This document shows, piece after piece, positions 58,084-64,000 of a stretch of DNA of 64,000 nt. Below the pieces are notes generated by a model. The model had not been told where the DNA came from. It ran no database searches and saw only the letters and a list, made by a program, of their open reading frames with translations. The translations under genes were made by a program, and so were the position numbers. The DNA comes from Streptomyces sp. RKAG293. Its GTDB lineage: Bacteria > Actinomycetota > Actinomycetes > Streptomycetales > Streptomycetaceae. Each line of letters opens with the position of its first letter. The stretch's first letter is position 1. The stretch is from contig NZ_JAJOZB010000001.1 in the NCBI RefSeq assembly GCF_023701745.1, forward strand, positions 1,804,501 through 1,868,500. The letters are read 5' to 3'.

Positions 58084-59337
58084 CTAGGGGTGGTCGACCT
58101 GATCGACGGTGAGGACCTCGGTGATGCCGCGGGCCGCCAGATGACCGGCGTCGTCCGCGAGTTCGGCGAGTACGGCGGTGGGCCGGGCACCGGTGGCGGC
58201 CAGTCGCATCCACGCCTCGAAGAAGGCCCCGCCGGGTGCGCACACGGAACGGGCGGGCGCGCTCACCCGGTCGCCCGCGTCCACCACCAGCGCGGTGGTG
58301 CGCGGCGCCGGGCGGTGCTCGCGCCCGCGCCACTGTTCGACGGCGCGGGCGACGGCCGCGCCCGCCGGCTTGACCGTACGGTCGGTGGTGAGCAGCCCCA
58401 GGCTGTACTCCAGCTCGGGGAAGTCCGCCAGCGCGCGGTCCACGTCGTGGGAGCACCACCAGGTGATGCCCCACACGTCCGGGCAGTCCAGCGCCGCGGC
58501 GATGGTGGCCTCGGTGAACTCGGCGGCGTGCCCGGCCGGGATGTGCGGGGCGGGCGCGCCCACCTCCTGGAGCCACACCGGCCGGTGCGGGTCGGTGGCC
58601 CAGGCCTTCGACAGCTCGATCAGATAGGCGGCGTGCTGCTCGGTGGCGGTGCCGGTACGGCCGTGCCGCTGCGCGGTGCCGTTGAACACCCAGGAGTGGA
58701 CGGCGGTCGCCGCGCCCAGCAGTGCGGAGTGGCCGGGGGTGAAGGGGTGGTCGTCCTGGTACCAGGACGCGTCGTAGGACGCGTGCAGATGGAACTTGCC
58801 GGGCGCGCCCTCCTCGCACGCGGCCAGCACCCGCCGCAGCCAGGACTCGGCCTGGGCGGGGGTGATCCGGTCGGGGTCGGGGTGCGGTCCTGAGGAGAAC
58901 TGGTTGATCTCGTTGCCGATGGTCATGCCCAGGAAGCCGGGCCGGCCGGCGAGCGCCGCCGCGAGGGTGCGCAGGTAGTCGGCCTCGCCGTCGATGACGT
59001 CGGGGTCGGTGAAAAGGTTGCGGCGGTGCCAGGTGGTGGTCCAGGAGGGGATGAAGTCGAAGCTGGACAGATGACCCTGCAGCCCGTCCACCGCGGTGTC
59101 GAGTCCGCGCTCGGCCGCCGCGTCCACCAGCTGGACGAGCTGCTCGACGGCGCGCGGCCTGATCAGGGTGCGGTTCGGCTGGAAGACCGGCCAGAGCGGG
59201 AAGACCCGGATGTGGTCGAGGCCGAGAGCGGCGATGGAGTCCAGGTCGGCGCGGACTTCGTCGAGGTCGAAGTCGAGCCAGTGGTGGAACCAGCCGTGCG
59301 TGGGCGTGTAGTTGACGCCGAAGCGCATTGCGTTCAT
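58084..59337 (-). CDS. GH5-type glycosidase, probable N-glycan-core beta-mannosidase
   Basis: 417 residues, cytoplasmic. TIM barrel of clan GH-A: RFGVNYTPTHGWFHHW, LGLDHIRVFPLWPVFQPN, acid/base Glu near 142 in MTIGNEINQF and nucleophile Glu near 257 in VWLQEVGAPAP. The opening and the PLWPVFQPNR block fit subfamily GH5_18, whose characterised bifidobacterial members split Man-beta-1,4-GlcNAc, exactly the product left after GH85 and GH38 action. Subfamily assignment is by eye. ATG 59337 has GAGGA at 6 bases. Follows permease 2 by 42 bp. Confidence 0.88.
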   Translation of the reverse strand: MNAMRFGVNYTPTHGWFHHWLDFDLDEVRADLDSIAALGLDHIRVFPLWPVFQPNRTLIRPRAVEQLVQLVDAAAERGLDTAVDGLQGHLSSFDFIPSWTTTWHRRNLFTDPDVIDGEADYLRTLAAALAGRPGFLGMTIGNEINQFSSGPHPDPDRITPAQAESWLRRVLAACEEGAPGKFHLHASYDASWYQDDHPFTPGHSALLGAATAVHSWVFNGTAQRHGRTGTATEQHAAYLIELSKAWATDPHRPVWLQEVGAPAPHIPAGHAAEFTEATIAAALDCPDVWGITWWCSHDVDRALADFPELEYSLGLLTTDRTVKPAGAAVARAVEQWRGREHRPAPRTTALVVDAGDRVSAPARSVCAPGGAFFEAWMRLAATGARPTAVLAELADDAGHLAARGITEVLTVDQVDHP

Positions 59338-59379
59338 CCGGTGCGGTGTCCTCAGTGCGGGGAGAAGGGGAGCGGAGGC

Positions 59380-60213
59380 TCAGCCCTTGACGGCGCCTTC
59401 GCCCACGCCGCGGAAGAAGTACCGCTGCAGGCAGGCGAACATGACGATGAGCGGGGCTACAGCGATGATGGTCCCGGCCGCGACGAGCCTGGGGTTGTTG
59501 GCGAACGTGCCGTGCAGGAAGTTCAGCCCGACGGTCAGCGTGTACTTGTCCGGGTCGGACAGCACGATGAGCGGCCAGAGGAAGTCGTCCCAGGCGCCCA
59601 TGAACGAGAAGATCGCCACGACCGCCAGCGTGCCCTTGACCGAGGGCAGCGCGATCCGTACGAAGCGCTGCCAGACGTTGGCGCCGTCGATGACGGCGGC
59701 CTCCTCAATCTCGTACGGGAGGTGGCTGAACGCGTTCCGCATCAGCAGCACGTTCATCGCGCCGATGCAGCCGGGCAGCACGACGGCGATGAGGGTGTTG
59801 TTCAGCTGCAGATCGCGCATGGTGGTGAACTGCGCGATGAAGATGGACTCGAACGGCACCAGCAGTGCCATGACGAAGGCGGTGGTCGCGAGCTTGCGGC
59901 CGCGGAAGCGCAGCCGGGCGAGCGCGTAGCCGGCCAGGGCGGAGCCCACGCAGTTGGTGACGACGCTGGCCGCCGCGACCTTGAGCGAGTTCAGGGCGTA
60001 CTCCCAGACGGGGATGATGTCCGCGACGCCGGAGTAGTTGTCCAGCGTCGGATGCTCGGGGAGCAGCTTCGGCGGGTAGCTGTACATGTCCTCGGTCGGG
60101 CCCTTGAGCGAGGTGCTCAGCTGCCACAGGAACGGGCCGATGGTGACGACCAGGACGGCGAGCAGCAGGACGTAGCGGAGCACGAGTTGCCAGCGGGGCA
60201 TACGGCCGCCCAT
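59380..60213 (-). CDS. Carbohydrate ABC transporter permease 2 (MalG-type)
   Basis: 277 residues, six spans. The EAA loop EEAAVIDGANVWQRFVRIAL near residue 180 contacts the ATPase; AGYALARLRFRGRK and AGTIIAVAPLIVMFACLQRYF are CUT1 family marks. ATG 60213 is placed 1 bp after the permease 1 stop, with AAGGA eleven bases upstream; a GTG at 60222 would have its ribosome site too close. Partner of permease 1 in importing oligosaccharide. Confidence 0.92.
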   Translation of the reverse strand: MGGRMPRWQLVLRYVLLLAVLVVTIGPFLWQLSTSLKGPTEDMYSYPPKLLPEHPTLDNYSGVADIIPVWEYALNSLKVAAASVVTNCVGSALAGYALARLRFRGRKLATTAFVMALLVPFESIFIAQFTTMRDLQLNNTLIAVVLPGCIGAMNVLLMRNAFSHLPYEIEEAAVIDGANVWQRFVRIALPSVKGTLAVVAIFSFMGAWDDFLWPLIVLSDPDKYTLTVGLNFLHGTFANNPRLVAAGTIIAVAPLIVMFACLQRYFFRGVGEGAVKG

Positions 60214-60214
60214 G

Positions 60215-61090
60215 TCACTCACCGTCCTTGCGGTCGGCGCGCAGCACCAGCAGCATCAGGACCAGGGTGACCGCGAAGATCACCACGGAGAGCGCGGAGG
60301 CGTAGCCGGTGCGCCCGGACAGTCCGGTGCCGACGCGCTGGACGAGCATGACGATGGTGGTGTCCTCGCCGGCCGGCCCGCCGGTGGGGCCGGCCATCAG
60401 ATAGACCTCGGTGAAGACCTTGAAGGCCGCCACCGACGACAGCGCGCCGACCAGCACCATGGTGGAACGCACCGCCGGGACGGTGATGCTGACGAAGCGG
60501 CGGAACGCTCCGGCACCGTCCACGGCGGCCGCCTCGTGCAGTTCCTTCGGTACGTTGGCCAGCGCCGCCAAGTAAATGATCATGTAGTAGCCGAGGCCTT
60601 TCCACACCGTCAGCGCCATCGCGCTGAACAGCAGCAGCCACTGGTTGCTGAGGAACTCCACCGGGCCGGTCCCGAAGTACCCGAGGATCCCGTTGACCAG
60701 CCCGCGGTCGTCCAGCATCCACACCCAGATGAGCGCGACCACGACGACCGACGCGACGACCGGGGTGTAGAAGGAGGAGCGGAAGAACGCGATGCCGGGG
60801 ACCTGCTTCTGGACGAGCAGGGCCAGCAGGAGCGGCAGCAGCACGGTGCACGGCACCACGAGCAGCACATACAGCGTGCTGTTGCGCAGCCCGGTCCAGA
60901 ACTGCTCGTCGTCCAGCATGTCCTGGAAGTTCCGCAGCCCCACCCAGTGGCCGGGGGTCAGGGTGCGGGCGTCGGTGAAGGCCGTGCCGACGGTGCTGAT
61001 GAACGGGTAGAGGCTGAACGCGGCGATGATCACCAGGCCGGGCAGCAGGAACAGCCAGGGGCTGGCGGCCCGGTGGGTCCGTGCACTCAT
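60215..61090 (-). CDS. Carbohydrate ABC transporter permease 1 (MalF-type)
   Basis: 291 residues, six spans beginning SPWLFLLPGLVIIAAFSLYP. The EAA loop HEAAAVDGAGAFRRFVSITV near 195 is intact. CUT1-type sugar permease; 15 bp downstream of the binding-protein gene. No ABC ATPase is encoded in the operon, as is usual in Streptomyces, where the shared MsiK ATPase energises many sugar importers. Confidence 0.93.
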   Translation of the reverse strand: MSARTHRAASPWLFLLPGLVIIAAFSLYPFISTVGTAFTDARTLTPGHWVGLRNFQDMLDDEQFWTGLRNSTLYVLLVVPCTVLLPLLLALLVQKQVPGIAFFRSSFYTPVVASVVVVALIWVWMLDDRGLVNGILGYFGTGPVEFLSNQWLLLFSAMALTVWKGLGYYMIIYLAALANVPKELHEAAAVDGAGAFRRFVSITVPAVRSTMVLVGALSSVAAFKVFTEVYLMAGPTGGPAGEDTTIVMLVQRVGTGLSGRTGYASALSVVIFAVTLVLMLLVLRADRKDGE

Positions 61091-61105
61091 ATCGGGTCCG
61101 CCCGC

Positions 61106-62446
61106 TCAGCTCTGCTTGAGCAGCTTGTCGCTCTGGCTGACCGCGTCGTCCAGAGCCTGCTGCGGCGACTTCTTGCCCTGCAGCGCCTTCGCCACCTCGT
61201 TCTTGAGGATGGTCTTCATCTCGTCGGTCATCACGACCGGCGTGTAGTTCACCGCGCCCTTGAGCAGCCGCGCGGAGGCCACCCGGACCCGGCCCTCGTC
61301 CGTGCCGTCGTCCTGGGTCCAGTACGGCTGGTCCAGCGAGCCGGCGGTGCTCGGGAAGATCGCGACCTTGTGCGCGAACGACTCCTGGTTCTGCTTGTCG
61401 GTGATGAAGTGCGCGAAGGCGATGGCCGCGGCCTTGTGCTTGCTCTTGCTGTTCACCGCCATGCCCATCACGTACATGTTGGGGTGCCCGGTGTTGTTGG
61501 GCGCGTCGGTGATGCCGAGGTTCTTGTACAGGTCGGGCGCGTTCTGCTTGAAGGTGCCCAGGTCGTGCGCGCTGCCCGGGTTCATCGCGACCTTCTGCTG
61601 CAGGAACTTCTGGCCGACGGCGTCGGGGCCGCTGGTCAGCGCCTGGGAGTCCAGGCCGCCGTTCTTGAACAGCTCCAGGTACTTGGTGAGCAGCTCGGCG
61701 CCCTTGGCGTCGTTGTACGTGAACTTGGTCGCGTCGGCGTTCATCAGCGGGACGCCGTAGCGGCCGAAGTCCTCGATGGACGGGGTGCCCGCGAGGGTGG
61801 CGGTCTTCCCGCCGGACTTCACCGCGATGGTGTTGGCGTCCGCGAAGAGCTCGTCGTAGGTCTTCGGCGGCTTGGCCGGGTCGAGGCCGGCCTGCTGGAA
61901 CAGCGTCTTGTTGTAGAAGAGCGGGCCGGTGTTGAGGTACCAGGGGAAGGCGTACGAGCCCTCCAGGCCCGGCAGTTCATTGCCCTTCCACGCCTCGGGC
62001 GTGTAGTCGCCCTTGAACTTGGCGGCGGCGGGCTCCTTGTCCAGGCTCATGATCACGCCGGCTTTGGCCAGCGGGTACGACAGGTCGGGCGAGACGTTGA
62101 CGACGTCGGGAAGGGTGCCGCCGGCCGCGTCCGCGCTGAGCTTGTCCGCGTAGTTCTCGGCGGGCTGGTCGAGCCACTTCACCTGGACGCCGGGGTTCTG
62201 CTTCTCGAAGTCCTTGGCCAGGCCCTCGAAGTAGTCCTTGTAGTTCGCCCGCAGGTTCCAGGTCTGGAAGCTGATGTCGCCCTCGATCTTGCCGTCGGCA
62301 CTGCTGCCGGTGTCGTCGCCGCCGGAGCCGCAGGCGGTCAGCGTCAGCGCGGACAGCAGCAGGGGGACGACGACAACGGCTGTTCTACGGGTGGCGCCGC
62401 GGCGGGGGCCGCGCTCTCCACGGGTTCTTCCACTGGATACGGACAT
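61106..62446 (-). CDS. Extracellular solute-binding lipoprotein, oligosaccharide (probably Man(n)GlcNAc)
   Basis: 446 residues. Lipoprotein signal with lipobox LTLTAC, Cys39, after an unusually basic n-region of 22 residues. Family 1 binding-protein fold: KIEGDISFQTWNLRANYKDYFEGL is typical of sugar binders; aromatic residues TWN, WYLNTGPLFYN and YWTQDD are likely sugar-stacking. ATG 62446 has AAGGAG ten bases before; a TTG at 62455 is less likely. First gene of the operon, directly behind two LacI operators, so it should bind the glycan released by the GH85 enzyme. Confidence 0.92.
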   Translation of the reverse strand: MSVSSGRTRGERGPRRGATRRTAVVVVPLLLSALTLTACGSGGDDTGSSADGKIEGDISFQTWNLRANYKDYFEGLAKDFEKQNPGVQVKWLDQPAENYADKLSADAAGGTLPDVVNVSPDLSYPLAKAGVIMSLDKEPAAAKFKGDYTPEAWKGNELPGLEGSYAFPWYLNTGPLFYNKTLFQQAGLDPAKPPKTYDELFADANTIAVKSGGKTATLAGTPSIEDFGRYGVPLMNADATKFTYNDAKGAELLTKYLELFKNGGLDSQALTSGPDAVGQKFLQQKVAMNPGSAHDLGTFKQNAPDLYKNLGITDAPNNTGHPNMYVMGMAVNSKSKHKAAAIAFAHFITDKQNQESFAHKVAIFPSTAGSLDQPYWTQDDGTDEGRVRVASARLLKGAVNYTPVVMTDEMKTILKNEVAKALQGKKSPQQALDDAVSQSDKLLKQS

Positions 62447-62586
62447 GGCTGACAAGCTCCTTCGCTCGGGCCAGGAGGGGGGCGACGTAAGGCTGCACCC
62501 GCGTCGTGAGCAACGTCAATGGTTAACCGGAGATGAATTCACGCCATCCCACATATGTGCAGGTGGGAGCAGTTCTATCCGCAAAA

Positions 62587-62624
62587 CTAATGCGCTTTAG
62601 TACATGTCAGCTCAAGCGCATTAG
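62587..62624. promoter_or_regulatory. Two LacI-type operators, CTAATGCGCTTTAG and CTCAAGCGCATTAG
   Basis: 62587-62600 and 62611-62624, 24 bp centre to centre. Each is a near-perfect palindrome about a central GCGC, and the pair is also mutually inverted (ACTAATGCGCTT / AAGCGCATTAGT exact). Located in the divergent region between the binding protein and LacI genes: the natural binding sites of the adjacent LacI repressor. Confidence 0.88.
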
Positions 62625-62656
62625 TACCCGGTCGCTCTCCGGCCCCGGGAGTAGGA

Positions 62657-62662
62657 CATAAT
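62657..62662 (+). promoter_or_regulatory. -10 box CATAAT of the lacI-type gene
   Basis: CATAAT only 6 bp before the ATG at 62669; with normal spacing transcription would start at or next to the ATG, so the message is probably leaderless. No Shine-Dalgarno is visible. Confidence 0.55.
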
Positions 62663-62668
62663 CCAGCC

Positions 62669-63721
62669 ATGGATCCCGTGCGCCGCACTCCGGCCCGCCG
62701 ACCGACGATGAAGGACATCGCGCAGCGCGCGGGTGTCTCGGAGAGCGCCGTGTCCTTCGCGCTCAACGACCGGCCCGGCGTCTCCCCCGCCACCCGCGAC
62801 CGGGTCCGCCGGGTCGCGGAACAGCTGGGCTGGCGCCCCAGCACCGCCGCCCGCGCGCTGTCCGGCGAGGGCGCCGCCACCGTCGGCCTGGTGCTGGCCA
62901 GGCCGGCGCATACGCTCGGCGTCGAGTCGTTCTTCCTGCAACTCGTCTCGGGCATCCAGGAAGTGCTGGCGCGGCGTCACCTCGGGCTGCTCTTCCAGGT
63001 CGTCGAGGATCTCGGCGAGGAGTGCGCGATCTACCGCCGCTGGTGGGCCGAACGCCGGGTCGACGGGCTGCTCGTCGTCGACCCCCGGCTCGACGACCCC
63101 CGGCCGGCGCTGCTCGACGAACTCGGCCTGCCCGCCGTCGTGATCGGCGCGCTCGCCCCGGGCACCCCCGCGCACTCCGGCATCTCCACCGTGTGGGCGG
63201 ACGACGCGGGCGCCATGGCCTCGATCGTCGACCATCTGTACGGGCTGGGGCACCGCAGGATCCTGCACATCGCCGGCCTGCCGCACCTCGCGCACACCCA
63301 GCGCCGGGTCCGGTCGCTGCGCGCCGAGGCCACCCGCCGCGGGCTGCCCGACGTCCACTCCATCAGCACCGACTACTCGGACACCGAGGGCGCCGAAGCC
63401 ACCCGCCGGGCCCTCGCCCGGCCCCGGCCGCCGACCGCGATCGTCTACGACAACGACGTCCTGGCCATGGCCGGTCTCGCCGTCGCCAACGAGCTCGGCC
63501 TCGCGGTCCCCGGCGATCTGTCCCTCGTGGCCTGGGACGACTCCGTGCTCTGCCGCAGCGCGCACCCCGCACTGACCGCGCTCGTCCGCGACACCAGCAG
63601 CTTCGGCCGCCATGCCGCCGAGCAGTTGCTCAGCCTCCTCGACGGGAACCCCGCCCGCGAGGTCCAGGACGACCTGCCGCGCCTCATGGCCCGCGCGAGC
63701 ACGGCGCCGCCCGGTAGCTGA
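62669..63721 (+). CDS. LacI family repressor of the N-glycan operon
   Basis: 350 residues. HTH 14-60: MKDIAQRAGVSESAVSFALN then GVSPATRDRVRRVAEQLGW, hinge RALSGEGAATVGLVLAR, and periplasmic-binding-like effector domain (SGIQEVLARRHLGLLFQV, DGLLVVDPRL, AIVYDNDVLAMAGL, SLVAWDDSVLCR). Divergent from the binding-protein gene, with two matching operators between; expected to be released by an intracellular mannose- or GlcNAc-containing sugar. Confidence 0.95.
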   Translation: MDPVRRTPARRPTMKDIAQRAGVSESAVSFALNDRPGVSPATRDRVRRVAEQLGWRPSTAARALSGEGAATVGLVLARPAHTLGVESFFLQLVSGIQEVLARRHLGLLFQVVEDLGEECAIYRRWWAERRVDGLLVVDPRLDDPRPALLDELGLPAVVIGALAPGTPAHSGISTVWADDAGAMASIVDHLYGLGHRRILHIAGLPHLAHTQRRVRSLRAEATRRGLPDVHSISTDYSDTEGAEATRRALARPRPPTAIVYDNDVLAMAGLAVANELGLAVPGDLSLVAWDDSVLCRSAHPALTALVRDTSSFGRHAAEQLLSLLDGNPAREVQDDLPRLMARASTAPPGS

Positions 63722-63731
63722 CTTCCCTTGG

Positions 63732-64000
63732 TCAGCGGTACTCGGCGAGCCGGGGGCGGACGCCCAGCAGGACCAGGACCGCCGCCGCGGCCAGCGCGCC
63801 CGCGGGGACCGCCGGCCAGCCGGCGAGGGCCGAGCGGGCGCGGCCGGCGTGCAGGTCGAAGTCGGACCGCTGCTGGTCCGCGAGCGCGTCCAGCGCGGTG
63901 GCGAAGTCCCAGAAGTCGAAGGCGACCTGGCCGCGGCCGACTTCGGTGAGCACGGTGACCGCCTCGTCGAGCCGTCCCGCGGCGCGCAGGTCGCGCAGCT
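63732..64000 (-). CDS. C-terminal end of a membrane protein (continues past the window)
   Basis: The last 89 codons of a gene whose start lies beyond 64000. Reading in from the right edge: LRDLRAAGRLDEAVTVLTEV, DFWDFATALDALADQQRSDF, then one hydrophobic span AVPAGALAAAAVLVLLGVRP and the end RLAEYR. A soluble helical domain anchored by one C-terminal TM segment, seen in streptomycete predicted membrane proteins. Family not recognised. Its stop is 10 bp from the convergent LacI stop, too close for a separate terminator. Confidence 0.7.
   Translation of the reverse strand, partial: LRDLRAAGRLDEAVTVLTEVGRGQVAFDFWDFATALDALADQQRSDFDLHAGRARSALAGWPAVPAGALAAAAVLVLLGVRPRLAEYR

Overview
The window is one continuous piece of very GC-rich (roughly 72% by eye) actinomycete chromosome, most probably from a Streptomyces or close relative. 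The signs are near-total G/C at third codon positions, GTG and TTG starts, leaderless-looking promoters, families typical of streptomycetes (HTH-STAND-WD40 protein, Ser/Thr kinase with TPRs, TerD proteins, a Cpt-like phosphotransferase) and sugar ABC operons without their own ATPase. No rRNA, tRNA, IS transposase, prophage or CRISPR was seen. All family calls come from reading the translations and from memory of the families; no search was run.

Region 1 (1-4128, 10972-13715 and 16972-18920) is a dispersed lipid/CoA catabolic set. An Ltp3/Ltp4-like thiolase-fold protein (cut by the left edge), a DUF35 Zn-ribbon/OB-fold partner and a crotonase form one operon, divergent from a FadD19-like acyl-CoA synthetase. 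Further on come a second acyl-CoA synthetase with a nitronate-monooxygenase-like flavoprotein, and a FadE26/ChsE4-like acyl-CoA dehydrogenase under a TetR gene. Two operator classes recur in front of these genes, so they look like a regulon. The closest remembered relatives belong to actinobacterial sterol side-chain degradation.

Region 2 (4240-10885): a small ABM-like protein, a 166-bp MITE-like element, a TetR-DUF4865-carboxymuconolactone decarboxylase-phosphotriesterase operon with its own operator, an EEP-family hydrolase, a chloramphenicol phosphotransferase homologue and an unknown 6-TM protein.

Region 3 (13810-32502): kinase-TPR protein, DUF2236 oxygenase, dhaKLM, secreted cyclophilin, a 1268-residue HTH-STAND-14xWD40 protein, two secreted cell-wall-type proteins, a heme-binding (HbpS/GlcG-like) protein, an MFS exporter with a divergent MarR, a DUF985 cupin and an MHS-type transporter.

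Region 4 (32564-52822): GAF/PucR-type regulator with 3-hydroxybutyrate dehydrogenase-like SDR, NUDIX, O-antigen-ligase-like membrane protein, racemase, HpnB-like glycosyltransferase, GT4, TerD-like protein, MOSC protein, a beta-helix/AAA+ gene broken by a 1-bp frameshift in its Walker A motif, a membrane-bound hydrolase, DeoR, SRPBCC, and a MarR-DoxX pair bracketed by long inverted repeats.

Region 5 (52838-63721) is a coherent N-glycan utilisation locus: LacI regulator, solute-binding lipoprotein, two permeases, GH5-type enzyme (probably beta-mannosidase), Tat-exported GH85 endo-beta-N-acetylglucosaminidase and GH38 alpha-mannosidase. The expected route is extracellular release of high-mannose glycan by GH85, import of Man(n)GlcNAc, removal of alpha-mannose by GH38, and splitting of Man-beta-1,4-GlcNAc by the GH5 enzyme. 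The last 269 bases hold the end of a membrane protein that continues past the right edge.
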